NCBI RefSeq assembly: GCF_004000765.1
Contig: NZ_BILW01000049.1
Span: 1 to 45,257 of the forward strand
Length of the DNA: 45,257 bases
Direction of reading: 5' to 3'
Source: Paenibacillus chondroitinus NBRC 15376
Lineage (GTDB): Bacteria > Bacillota > Bacilli > Paenibacillales > NBRC-103111
Part shown: positions 24,549 through 32,654 of the stretch, piece by piece
Numbering within the stretch: position 1 is the first letter of the stretch
Layout: each line of letters opens with the position of its first letter
The notes under the pieces: generated by a model
The model's database searches: none
Told to the model about the DNA's origin: nothing
The model's input: the letters and a program-made list of their open reading frames with translations, nothing else
Position numbers and translations under genes: made by a program

Positions 24549-26132
24549 TTGAAAAAGGTTATTCCAGTGACGATAAGCGTCGCTTTATTTGGAGCCGTTC
24601 TGGCTGGTTGTTCAATGGGAAGTGGTGTACAAGGGGAACAAACCGCTGCACCAACGGTCGAGAAAAAAATGAAGTTAAGCTATCTGAATCAGAATTTCGA
24701 TAAAACCGTCAAAGATTCTTATGCGATTAAGTATGTCGAAAACAAGTTCAATGTCGATATTGAACAACTCCCACGTTCGAAAGACAATTATAAGGACGAG
24801 CTTCTGCTAAAAGTGGCTTCTGGGGAAATTCCGGACGTTTGGGTGGATTTAGGTTTTCCCGAATATGAGAAACTGGTGAATCAGGGAGCCGTTGCCGAAA
24901 TTCCACAGGAGATGATTGAGAAGAATGCCCCGCATTACTGGGCTTGGCTGAAGAAGCATCTGGGTGATGACCCCTTGAAGTTATATAAGCGAGACGGTAA
25001 AAATTATTCCATGCCGATCATCCAGACGTTGGGGCCGGATCGTACGGTCGTTGGTTTGCGTAAGGACTGGCTGGATCAAGTAGGTATCACGAAGAATCCT
25101 GAAACATTGGAAGAGTTTGAAGATGCGCTGCGCAAGTTCCGCAATAACGATCCCGATAAAAACGGCAAAAAAGATACCTACGGTTGGACGGGGCAAGCTG
25201 TAGGCGTGAAAGATATTTTCAGCCCAGTGTTCGGTGCGTTCGGTGTATTTCCAGGTACATTTACGGATAAGGACGGGAAAATTGTTCGTGGAGAGATTGA
25301 GCCGGGAGCGAAACAAGCGCTTACGCTGCTTAATAAATGGTACAAGGAGGAGCTGCTCGATCCGGAATTTGTGCTAAACAAAGGACAGAACGTGGATGAT
25401 AAAATCATCTCCAGCAAAGCCGGAATTGTAACCGCTTCCTGGTACCAATTTATTACGAAGGCCGCTTTTTTTGATGGAAAATATTACGATAAGCTTCGTG
25501 TCAATGTACCGAATGCCAGTTGGGTGTTAACCGCTGGACCCAAAGGACCTGAGGGACAACAAGGTACCGTACAGTTAAACCCAATCGCAAGTTCAGGCGG
25601 CCAATTCGGCAAACATATGGAAAAAGACAAGGAGAAAATGGCCAAATATTTGCAGGTTGCGGATGCTACAGCTTTTGATGCGGAGACTTTTGAGAATATT
25701 GTGTATGGGGAAAAAGGAAAAACCTATAAGAAGGGAGAGAAAGGAGATTACATATATCTCCCTCCTTACGATAAAGAAGAAGAGCAGATCAAGTTCGGTA
25801 TCGGTCAGCAGTACACGTTCCTGGGCAAATCGTTTAACGATTATGATTTTCAGACTCCGTATATGACTCTTAACGAGCTGATGTCATTACGTAAGGCTTC
25901 CGAGCATATTGGCAAAGGAAAATACGATATCATGCAGCCGATTGCGATTCCAGCTTACAACGAAAATATCGACGCGCTTGACCAATTGACGCTGAAAACT
26001 TATATCGATATCATTACCGGACAGCGTCCTGTAAGTGATTTCGATAAATATGTGGAAGAGTGGAAAAAAGCCGGCGGTTCCAAAGTCATGGCCGAAGCCC
26101 AGAAGAAATTTGAAGAAAATTTCAAAAAGTAA
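24549..26132 (+). CDS. Extracellular solute-binding lipoprotein, LplA/YtcQ type
   Basis: 527 residues, the long form typical of binding proteins paired with LplB/YtcP permeases. The signal peptide ends in lipobox LAGC, so the protein is lipid-anchored outside the membrane. Patterns such as KVASGEIPDVWVDLG and DPDKNGKKDTYGWTG (an EF-hand-like calcium loop) are usual in the family. I chose the TTG at 24549 because AAAGGGTGATC sits 8 nt before it; a GTG at 24540 is possible. The oligosaccharide is unknown, and no glycoside hydrolase gene is attached. A terminator hairpin follows. Confidence 0.92.
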   Translation: MKKVIPVTISVALFGAVLAGCSMGSGVQGEQTAAPTVEKKMKLSYLNQNFDKTVKDSYAIKYVENKFNVDIEQLPRSKDNYKDELLLKVASGEIPDVWVDLGFPEYEKLVNQGAVAEIPQEMIEKNAPHYWAWLKKHLGDDPLKLYKRDGKNYSMPIIQTLGPDRTVVGLRKDWLDQVGITKNPETLEEFEDALRKFRNNDPDKNGKKDTYGWTGQAVGVKDIFSPVFGAFGVFPGTFTDKDGKIVRGEIEPGAKQALTLLNKWYKEELLDPEFVLNKGQNVDDKIISSKAGIVTASWYQFITKAAFFDGKYYDKLRVNVPNASWVLTAGPKGPEGQQGTVQLNPIASSGGQFGKHMEKDKEKMAKYLQVADATAFDAETFENIVYGEKGKTYKKGEKGDYIYLPPYDKEEEQIKFGIGQQYTFLGKSFNDYDFQTPYMTLNELMSLRKASEHIGKGKYDIMQPIAIPAYNENIDALDQLTLKTYIDIITGQRPVSDFDKYVEEWKKAGGSKVMAEAQKKFEENFKK

Positions 26133-26151
26133 CTGGGCATGACGATCAAAT

Positions 26152-26200
26152 ACACCTAAGTTTTGTGTGACGGCTTGATGACACAAACATAGGTGTTTTG
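26152..26200 (+). terminator. Terminator of the second importer operon
   Basis: ACACCTA (26152-26158) pairs with TAGGTGT (26190-26196), and an inner GTTTTGTGT pairs with ACACAAAC (with one bulge), followed by T residues. Confidence 0.8.
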
Positions 26201-26262
26201 ATTTTTCATGGTATAATTTAGAAGAAATCATTTCTATCTCATTATCCCAAGGGAGTATGTCC

Positions 26263-27177
26263 ATGAACCTATCTGATATTAAAAAACACCTACCATCCAT
26301 GTCGAATATCTCTGATATTTCACAGGTTACTAAGGGATTTTCTTACGATGTTAAGTACTTTTTACATGAGGAAAGTGGCTCACCTAAATTTGTCTTGCGC
26401 ACTTCACCTAAGCAGCAAATTCAGCAAAAAATGCAAGAGTATGAAGCCGTTACTCGTATCTATGAACGCGGAGTCAAAACTTCAAGGCCAATTGAATTCG
26501 GTTCGATCGAAGCCTTAGACATTTGTTATATGATACTGAGTTATGTTGAAGGGGAAGATGCTTCTGAAATACTTCCTTCGTTATCCTCTGACGAACAATA
26601 TCAGATCGGTGTTGAAGCGGGCAAAGAACTAAGAGTCATGCATGAAATAGCTGCACCTGTCATGGAAAGTTGGCATGACCGAAGATTATTGAAACATAAT
26701 CGCCAGTATGAAAGTTACCGGAACAGTGGTGTTAAGCTACCAGAGGAGGATGCCATTTTATCTTTTATCAATAACAATCTAATACACATGACCGATCGAC
26801 CCAATCGATTCCAACATGATGATTTCCATCCGAGCAACCTGATTGTTCATCATCGCTGCTATTCAGGGGTCATCGATTTTAACCGCTATGATTGGGGAGA
26901 TCCTTACCATGATTTTTTGAAAATCGCCTATTTCAGTAGAGAAGTAAGCATTCCGTTTTGCATTGGGCAAATCAATGGGTATTTTCATAACGAAGTTCCG
27001 CAAGAGTTCTGGAAGTTGTACGCATTGTATACGGCTATGATTATTTTTCCAACGATTACGTGGACTCTTAAAGTTGTGCCGGAGCAGCTTGAATCCATGT
27101 TGGCTAGAATTCGCGTTGTGCTGGAAGACCATAAGAATTTCGAGGAAATTGTTCCTCTCTGGTATAAAGAAAACTAG
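26263..27177 (+). CDS. Aminoglycoside phosphotransferase (APH)-fold kinase
   Basis: 304 residues. The kinase catalytic loop reads RFQHDDFHPSNLIV, with the catalytic Asp in HDDFHPSN, and the metal-binding DFN segment is in GVIDFNRYDWGDPYHDF. The fold covers antibiotic kinases, choline and fructosamine kinases, so the substrate is open. The N-terminal 'GFSYDVKYFL' matches the ATP-binding start ('G.s...y.v'). I chose the ATG at 26263, 7 nt after AAGGGAG; the ATG at 26257 is too close. Single gene with its own terminator. Confidence 0.85.
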   Translation: MNLSDIKKHLPSMSNISDISQVTKGFSYDVKYFLHEESGSPKFVLRTSPKQQIQQKMQEYEAVTRIYERGVKTSRPIEFGSIEALDICYMILSYVEGEDASEILPSLSSDEQYQIGVEAGKELRVMHEIAAPVMESWHDRRLLKHNRQYESYRNSGVKLPEEDAILSFINNNLIHMTDRPNRFQHDDFHPSNLIVHHRCYSGVIDFNRYDWGDPYHDFLKIAYFSREVSIPFCIGQINGYFHNEVPQEFWKLYALYTAMIIFPTITWTLKVVPEQLESMLARIRVVLEDHKNFEEIVPLWYKEN

Positions 27178-27186
27178 CAGGGAAAC

Positions 27187-27236
27187 AAAAAGGAAAGCAG
27201 GACGCGTTTAGACATGCGCCGCGTGCTTTCCTTTTT
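27187..27236. terminator. Bidirectional terminator between convergent genes
   Basis: AAAAAGGAAAGCA (27187-27199) pairs with TGCTTTCCTTTTT (27224-27236), with inner ACGCG/CGCGT pairing. Confidence 0.88.
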
Positions 27237-27247
27237 CTTATAGCCTG

Positions 27248-27676
27248 CTAATGAACTAACGCCGCACGTAATGTCGTGATGCCGTGTTCCAGATAAGCCT
27301 TAAGGCATGTCAACGTATATACCCAGCCTTCTTTGTTGCCTACAAGTAAAGGAATAGACTCCTTGTCATCTGAAAAACCGTCCTCGTTCACTTCGATTAT
27401 CGTGTTCATTTCGTCCTTTGCCGTGAAGGTTATGGTGACGAGGTGTACATGCCCGTAATCCCATTCGAATGTAATTTTCTCGTCTTTCACGATGTCTTTA
27501 ACTCTAATCTCGCCATCTGCATTGTATTCATCATAGCGCAGCTGGATTGTTTTTCCAGGTGTCCATCTCTCAGAGCTGGAAGAGAACCAGAAGTTTCCGA
27601 TCTTCTCGGGATCGACGAATGCTTCGAATACTTCATTTGCCGGTTTGGCAATGGCCATTTTGGTTACATTGTTCAT
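27248..27676 (-). CDS. SRPBCC/AHSA1-domain protein
   Basis: 142 residues of the START-like AHSA1 type: it opens with MAIAKPANEVFEAFVDPEKI, then FWFSSSSERWTPGKT in place of the usual WW-x-P, and ends with a WVYTLTCLKAYLEHGI helix. These proteins bind hydrophobic ligands in a cavity; the ligand is unknown. Its start overlaps the end of the upstream SRPBCC gene by 4 nt (ATGA), so they are translationally coupled, and both follow an ArsR-type repressor. Confidence 0.85.
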   Translation of the reverse strand: MNNVTKMAIAKPANEVFEAFVDPEKIGNFWFSSSSERWTPGKTIQLRYDEYNADGEIRVKDIVKDEKITFEWDYGHVHLVTITFTAKDEMNTIIEVNEDGFSDDKESIPLLVGNKEGWVYTLTCLKAYLEHGITTLRAALVH

Positions 27677-28203
27677 CGGTTAGCCTCGCTTTCAAACATT
27701 TTTTTGAACTCGTCATGCAGCTCTTGCCATCCATAAAGAACAGCGTTGCTTCCAGCCATAGAAGGCATCTGTTTGCCGTCGAGGATGCCAGTTAAGCCTT
27801 TTAAACATAAAGTCCAACCCGCTGCAAGTGAAGGTGCCATTTGATAATCTGTGAAGCGATGGCGGAGAATAAGAACCGTGTTGTTACTGCTCGAAATCAA
27901 TTCCCAGCGTAAAATGTCGTTGCCCCACTTGAAAATAAGCAGGTGAGGGGCTTCCACCGTAAGCACTTCGCCTTGTCGTTTGACGTTTTCCTCTGAATGG
28001 TTCACATGGGAGAGTGTGACCGCTCCAGTCGATACAAGGTCCCGATCCGTGGCAAAAGGGCCCCATGCGGGTAGTTGATCCGATTCAGTTAGAGCAGCCC
28101 ATACATCTTCTATCGGATGCTTCAGCGTTCGTTCAAGAATTAACACCCATTTTTCATCCGAACGGTTAAGGATGGGCATCAGTTCTTCGCCATGTCGTTT
28201 CAT
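27673..28203 (-). CDS. SRPBCC/AHSA1-domain protein
   Basis: 176 residues of the AHSA1 type: WVLILERTLKHPIEDVWAAL is the usual first strand and helix, followed by DQLPAWGPFATDRDL and later a TLCLKGLTGILDG helix. AAAAGGAGA upstream supports the ATG at 28203, which overlaps the ArsR stop by 4 nt. Operon order is arsR, this gene, then the 142-residue SRPBCC gene. ArsR-SRPBCC pairs are common and probably ligand-responsive, but the ligand is unknown. Confidence 0.85.
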   Translation of the reverse strand: MKRHGEELMPILNRSDEKWVLILERTLKHPIEDVWAALTESDQLPAWGPFATDRDLVSTGAVTLSHVNHSEENVKRQGEVLTVEAPHLLIFKWGNDILRWELISSSNNTVLILRHRFTDYQMAPSLAAGWTLCLKGLTGILDGKQMPSMAGSNAVLYGWQELHDEFKKMFESEANR

Positions 28204-28535
28204 TGCAGGTTCTCCTTTTTGATACGTTTTTGCCGATCGAGATGTTCTTCCAGCCTATCGACGTGTTGATTCCATTTTGCACGATATGTACTTAACCAAT
28301 CATCCACACCGGTTAAGGGACTTGCATCCAAAGAATAGATACGGCGCTGTGCATCTGCTTGGACACGTACGAGGCCGCTCTCGCGCAATAATCGCAAGTG
28401 GCTGGAAATCAGCGGCTGAGATAAACCCAGCTCTTCTGTTAAATCTTTGACCGTCGCATCCGACCGGAGCAAACAGTCCAGGATTCTTCGACGAGAAGGC
28501 TCGGCAATAATCGTATAAATGTCGTGCAAAATCAT
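28200..28535 (-). CDS. ArsR family transcriptional regulator
   Basis: 111 residues. The winged helix reads VKDLTEELGLSQPLISSHLR, followed by LLRESGLVRVQADAQRRIYS. No cysteine-based metal site is visible, so this is an ArsR-fold regulator of the type that partners SRPBCC proteins rather than a metal sensor. The start is uncertain: GAGGTG overlaps the ATG at 28535, while a TTG at 28529 would have better spacing. It is the first gene of a coupled three-gene operon and probably binds the dyad in its own promoter. Confidence 0.88.
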   Translation of the reverse strand: MILHDIYTIIAEPSRRRILDCLLRSDATVKDLTEELGLSQPLISSHLRLLRESGLVRVQADAQRRIYSLDASPLTGVDDWLSTYRAKWNQHVDRLEEHLDRQKRIKKENLQ

Positions 28536-28558
28536 CACCTCTTATCTCTCTGATAACT

Positions 28559-28587
28559 AGTATAAATAATCGTTTATATAAATACAA
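28559..28587 (-). promoter_or_regulatory. arsR operon promoter with overlapping dyad
   Basis: On the minus strand TTGTAT (28587-28582) and TATACT (28564-28559) are spaced by 17 bp. A perfect dyad TATAAA-N6-TTTATA (28561-28578) covers the spacer and part of the -10 box, the expected place for an ArsR-type operator. Confidence 0.65.
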
Positions 28588-28674
28588 ATGCATATAAGTG
28601 TACGAGAGGGAAATGAACTTTCTTGACGAATTTTAACAAGCAGAATGAGTTTGCAACATATAGGAGGTCTCACA

Positions 28675-28938
28675 TTGGCTGAACATGAACGTAAAAATGA
28701 ACGAATCGTGCTTCCTATTCTGTTCGATGATGATGAGGATGATGTGGGCCCGCTTCTTGATGATGTAAGGAGTGATCAAGCGGAGGCTGGTTACTTCATT
28801 GAGGCAATGAAACGAGCAGGGGTAGAGCGTGAGAAGATTGCTGAGACTCTAGTTCAGCTCACTAAGGTTTATATAATGCCTCCCTACGAGGCGACGAGGA
28901 TTTATTACGAGTTCAAAGATGAAAATGAACAGGAATAA
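28675..28938 (+). CDS. Small acidic hypothetical protein
   Basis: 87 residues from the TTG at 28675, preceded by a perfect TAGGAGGT site. The first half carries an acidic run FDDDEDDVGPLLDDVRSD; the second half is helical (AMKRAGVEREKIAETLVQLT) and ends EATRIYYEFKDENEQE. I do not recognise a family. It is divergent from the arsR operon and has its own strong terminator, so it is likely a real gene. Confidence 0.7.
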   Translation: MAEHERKNERIVLPILFDDDEDDVGPLLDDVRSDQAEAGYFIEAMKRAGVEREKIAETLVQLTKVYIMPPYEATRIYYEFKDENEQE

Positions 28939-28946
28939 TATCATTT

Positions 28947-28976
28947 AAAAAAGACACCGCGAAGGTGTCTTTTTTT
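28947..28976. terminator. Bidirectional terminator
   Basis: AAAAAAGACACC (28947-28958) pairs with GGTGTCTTTTTT (28964-28975) around GCGAA. It lies between the small acidic gene and the convergent EamA transporter. Confidence 0.9.
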
Positions 28977-29001
28977 AGTTCACAGACCGGTTAACTAGAA
29001 T

Positions 29002-29970
29002 CTAACGGGAATCACTAGTGCGCGAGGACTGGGAGGAGCCTACTCGTCTGGCTCGCCGTGTTTTTACATTCGTACCAAGCACACCCAGAATAATAACAAT
29101 TGCACCGATGATGTGATAGTAGGCAAGCTGTTCATTTAAAAAGACGAAGCCCCCAACAATTGAAACCAAAGTAGCAAGATGATTGAACACACTTACCTTC
29201 GATGCCTCCAATTTGGATAAAGCGAAGTTGCTGAGCAAGCTGGAAACGAGCGAAGAGAGGACGCCCAAATAGAGAATAGACATTAAGAACACCGGACTTG
29301 CAAATGGCTCGAAATAAAGGGAAAGCGTTCCTGATGCCAAATGCTGACTAGCCGCCATGAGGTTGAAAACAAGGAAACCAATGATGGTCATCACATAGGT
29401 CATGGCAAACACATTCAATCGTAAAGTTAGCTTTCTTGCAAGCACACTGTAACCTGCTAAAGAAAGGGCTGACAAAAGAATTAGCAGTGTGCCTTTCATA
29501 TTCGTTAAATCAATTGTCGTGCCTTTCATGACAAAGATGAATATAACCCCTGCAACAGAGAGTAACGTAGAAAGCTGCTGCAACTTAGTTGCACGTTCCT
29601 TCAGGAATTGTGCTGCTGCAATCATCGTGAAGATCGGCACGGTTGCATGGATTATACCTGCTTCAGCAGAAGTGGTGAACTGTAAGCCAAATGCTTGAAA
29701 AGCAAAGAACAGCGACGGATATAAGACCGCAAGTGGAAGAATAGCCAGAACATCCCGCGGTTGTATTTGCAGCTTCACCCATCTTAATAGAACGGGAATG
29801 GTGGCGGCGATAAGGGAGATCGTAAATCGGTGAGCAAGGCTATCTAGTGGAGACGCAACCGTTAAAGCTAATTTTCCAAACAGAAAAGAGAGTCCTACAA
29901 TGATGGAATAAATAACGATGGCTGAGTAGGCGAAGCGTTTTGTTTTGGTATCAATTTGTGCAGCTGTCAT
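29002..29970 (-). CDS. EamA/DMT family exporter (YcxC-like)
   Basis: 322 residues with about ten membrane helices in two EamA repeats, e.g. YSIIVGLSFLFGKLALTVAS in repeat 1 and MKGTLLILLSALSLAGYSVL opening repeat 2. It ends in a basic tail. DMT-family EamA proteins export amino acids or other metabolites. AGGAGG before the ATG at 29970 is a good site. It is divergent from a MocR-type regulator, an arrangement like the B. subtilis ycxC-ycxD pair; orthology is inferred from layout only. Confidence 0.88.
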   Translation of the reverse strand: MTAAQIDTKTKRFAYSAIVIYSIIVGLSFLFGKLALTVASPLDSLAHRFTISLIAATIPVLLRWVKLQIQPRDVLAILPLAVLYPSLFFAFQAFGLQFTTSAEAGIIHATVPIFTMIAAAQFLKERATKLQQLSTLLSVAGVIFIFVMKGTTIDLTNMKGTLLILLSALSLAGYSVLARKLTLRLNVFAMTYVMTIIGFLVFNLMAASQHLASGTLSLYFEPFASPVFLMSILYLGVLSSLVSSLLSNFALSKLEASKVSVFNHLATLVSIVGGFVFLNEQLAYYHIIGAIVIILGVLGTNVKTRRARRVGSSQSSRTSDSR

Positions 29971-30029
29971 GACGTTCCTCCTAGTAACTGTAATTTATAC
30001 GTATATCGTATCTCACCCTCACTACATGC

Positions 30030-30067
30030 TACAATATAGAAAACAGCAATCTGTACCGTTACAGATT
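30030..30067. promoter_or_regulatory. Inverted repeat between the EamA exporter and MocR genes
   Basis: AATCTGTACCGTTACAGATT (30048-30067) is a perfect 8-bp inverted repeat with a 4-nt spacer, about 20 bp before the regulator start. TACAAT (30030-30035) upstream may be the -10 box. A related half-site CTGTAA lies closer to the exporter gene. It is a likely MocR operator. Confidence 0.6.
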
Positions 30068-30087
30068 ACAACTAAGGAGCTTGTCCG

Positions 30088-31437
30088 ATGTACATGTATA
30101 TGAAGCTAATGAATGAGCTGGAGGAACTGATACGGAAGGAACCTTATAAGGCTGGACAGAAACTTCCTTCTATTCGCACGCTTTCGGAGCAGTATACTTG
30201 CAGCAAAAGTACGATTATTAAGGCACTGAATGAGTTGGAGATGCATCATCTCATCTATGCGATGCCGAAGAGCGGCTATTACGTGGTCAAAGGGGTGAAT
30301 GCCGCTCAGGACGAAACGTCTCCAATTTTGAACTTTTCAGCTGCCGCTCCTGATCCAAATGTATTTCCTTATTTGGATTTTCAGCATTGCATCAATAAAG
30401 CGATTGACACCTACCAGAAGGATTTATTTGTATATGGCACTGCCAAAGGAATGTCATCCCTGATCGAAATCGTGCGTAAGCAATTAATGCGCTACCAGGT
30501 GTTTACGGACGAGCGGAACATCTTTGTCGTATCCGGGGTTCAGCAGGCGTTATCACTCCTTGCCGCAATGCCATTCCCTAACGGAAAGCAGAAGGTGCTG
30601 ATTGAACAACCTAGCTATCATCTGTTTATCGAGTATTTGGAGACGCGCCGCATGCCGGTTATCGGGATAGAGCGCAGCAATTCGGGAATAGATTTTGACA
30701 GACTGGAGAAGATTTTCCAAACTGAGGACATCAAGTTTTTTTATACCATGCCGCGGTTTCACAACCCTTTGGGCTGTTCCTATACGAGCAAAGAGAAGAA
30801 GAGGCTTGCTAAGCTTGCTGCCAAATATGATGTCTACATCGTTGAGGATGACTACCTTGCCGACTTCGAACAGGACAGCAAGGCCGATCCCATTTTTACT
30901 CAGGACGATACATCACATGTCATTTATTTGAAAAGTTATTCCAAAATCATTTTCCCCGGTTTACGGATCGGCATTGCGGTTATTCCATTTCAGCTCGCTG
31001 AAACGTTCAGACTGTACAAGAAACAAGATGATATTGACAGCTCCATGTTGTCGCAAGCCGCTCTTGAAATCTATTTGCGCAGCGGAATGTTCGATCGCCA
31101 TCTTGCCAAAATCCGGAGCAGATATACAGCAAGGGCGAAGCTGCTCGATGCGGCACTTACGAAGGAAGCAGACCGCAGTGGAGGAGCCTTCACTTACGAA
31201 CACTCTAAATATCCGTTTATACATACACATATCTTGCTGCATCAAACAATTCCAACTGAGAAGCTTATCGCTAAATTAAAGAAAAACTCGATTCTGCTGG
31301 AGTCTATGGACAGGAATTATTTGCAGAATTTCGAGAGGAAAAATATAGTGAAGCTAAATGCTACGAACGTGAACGAGGTTGAGATTGAACGAGGGATAGA
31401 ACGGATTAGCGCTGTTATTATGGAGTCGATTCGCTAA
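30088..31437 (+). CDS. MocR-type GntR regulator with aminotransferase domain (YcxD-like)
   Basis: 449 residues. The N-terminal GntR winged helix (about residues 1-70) contains LPSIRTLSEQYTCSKSTIIK. A fold-type I aminotransferase domain follows, with pyridoxal phosphate-binding Lys286 in KSYSKIIFPGLRIG and the VEDDYLADF aspartate. In this family the PLP domain senses PLP or an amino compound and is not normally a metabolic enzyme. AAGGAGC supports the ATG at 30088. It probably controls the divergent exporter through the inverted repeat at 30048-30067. Confidence 0.9.
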   Translation: MYMYMKLMNELEELIRKEPYKAGQKLPSIRTLSEQYTCSKSTIIKALNELEMHHLIYAMPKSGYYVVKGVNAAQDETSPILNFSAAAPDPNVFPYLDFQHCINKAIDTYQKDLFVYGTAKGMSSLIEIVRKQLMRYQVFTDERNIFVVSGVQQALSLLAAMPFPNGKQKVLIEQPSYHLFIEYLETRRMPVIGIERSNSGIDFDRLEKIFQTEDIKFFYTMPRFHNPLGCSYTSKEKKRLAKLAAKYDVYIVEDDYLADFEQDSKADPIFTQDDTSHVIYLKSYSKIIFPGLRIGIAVIPFQLAETFRLYKKQDDIDSSMLSQAALEIYLRSGMFDRHLAKIRSRYTARAKLLDAALTKEADRSGGAFTYEHSKYPFIHTHILLHQTIPTEKLIAKLKKNSILLESMDRNYLQNFERKNIVKLNATNVNEVEIERGIERISAVIMESIR

Positions 31438-31563
31438 ACGGAGATCGGAATTAGGAAGTGAACGAGAAATATAAGTGCATAATAAATGTAACAATGGGAT
31501 AAATTACTAAAGATTTTATTCGTCATAACTGACCATTCATAGCTGCATTGTGAGGAAAATAAT

Positions 31564-32649
31564 ATGGACGGAACACAAGGGAAAATTGGGATTATATCCA
31601 TCATTATGGTCATGATGCTATTCAATGGTTTGACTAGTCATGTTATTGTAAATCCGTTGGTATTGGATACATCGGGTAGAGATGCTTGGATTTCTGTTCT
31701 AATGACGGCTGTTCTCTACCTGCCTTGGTGCGCACTTCTTGTTTATATTATGAGAAAATCAGGTCAACAGGAGCTGCGGGCATGGTTGGCAGAGCAAACA
31801 AGCCCTCTTATAGCTTGGATCATTATAGCTCCGATTTGCGTGGAACTGTTTTTGATTGGAGGCATGACGGTTATCCAAACGGAGGTATGGACCGTCACCA
31901 ACTATTTGCCTGCTACACCTCAATATATTTTAATAATTACGTTAGTTTTGGTTTGTTATTATTCGGCCTATAATGGTATTCGCACGATAACAATAGTTGC
32001 GGGTATCTTACTGCCTACGGTCGTCTGCCTCGGATACTTCGTTTCCATTGCCAATATGCCGGAGAAAGATTACGCGCTGCTCAAGCCTTTTCTTGAACAT
32101 GGTTGGCAGCCGGCTTTGAACGGTATGGTTTATACGGGAGGAGCATTAGTGGAGATTATGCTGCTGCTATTGTTCCAACACCGTTTTAAATCGAAGATGC
32201 GGGTCTGGCAAATGTTGCTGCTCGGTGTGATTCTCGTATATATAACATTAGGTCCTTTGGTAGGAGCGATAACTGAATTCGGCCCTCAAGAAGCTGCCAA
32301 GCAGATGGTGTCCCCGTATGAGCAATGGCGTCTTGTCAAAATTGGTTCGTATATCGAGCATGTCGATTTCTTGTCTGTATATCAATGGTTGGCGGGAGCA
32401 GCAATACGAATTAGTCTTTCACTTTTTTTAATTGCGGAAATAATTACGTATAAAAAGGCAGAAATGCGGCGTTGGTTCATTCTTTTTTTAACAATTTGCA
32501 TCATTATATTTTCAATGATTGTCACGCACCTAAATTCGTTTTATTTATGGATGTATAAAATTTATTTTCCTGTAACTTTGATCTTCACGCTAGTCTTAAC
32601 AATTGTTTTAACCGCTATTGCATGGATGGCCAAACCCACCAAGGAGTGA
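31564..32649 (+). CDS. gerAB: Spore germinant receptor B subunit (GerAB family permease)
   Basis: 361 residues with about ten membrane helices of the amino acid permease-like fold, e.g. IISIIMVMMLFNGLTSHVIV at the start. It forms the membrane germinant-binding subunit of a GerA-type receptor in the spore inner membrane. TGAGGAAAAT precedes the ATG at 31564. It is the first gene of operon 1 (order B-A-C). A forespore sigma-G promoter is expected upstream; CATAATA at 31478-31484 resembles a sigma-G -10 box but no matching -35 was found. The symbol is by family. Confidence 0.92.
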   Translation: MDGTQGKIGIISIIMVMMLFNGLTSHVIVNPLVLDTSGRDAWISVLMTAVLYLPWCALLVYIMRKSGQQELRAWLAEQTSPLIAWIIIAPICVELFLIGGMTVIQTEVWTVTNYLPATPQYILIITLVLVCYYSAYNGIRTITIVAGILLPTVVCLGYFVSIANMPEKDYALLKPFLEHGWQPALNGMVYTGGALVEIMLLLLFQHRFKSKMRVWQMLLLGVILVYITLGPLVGAITEFGPQEAAKQMVSPYEQWRLVKIGSYIEHVDFLSVYQWLAGAAIRISLSLFLIAEIITYKKAEMRRWFILFLTICIIIFSMIVTHLNSFYLWMYKIYFPVTLIFTLVLTIVLTAIAWMAKPTKE

Positions 32650-32654
32650 GCAGC

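Noticed and set aside
31478..31509. Sigma-G promoter before the first ger operon
   Set aside because: CATAATA at 31478-31484 resembles a -10 box and TGCATA at 31476 a -35 box, but no pair has the required 17-18 bp spacing.
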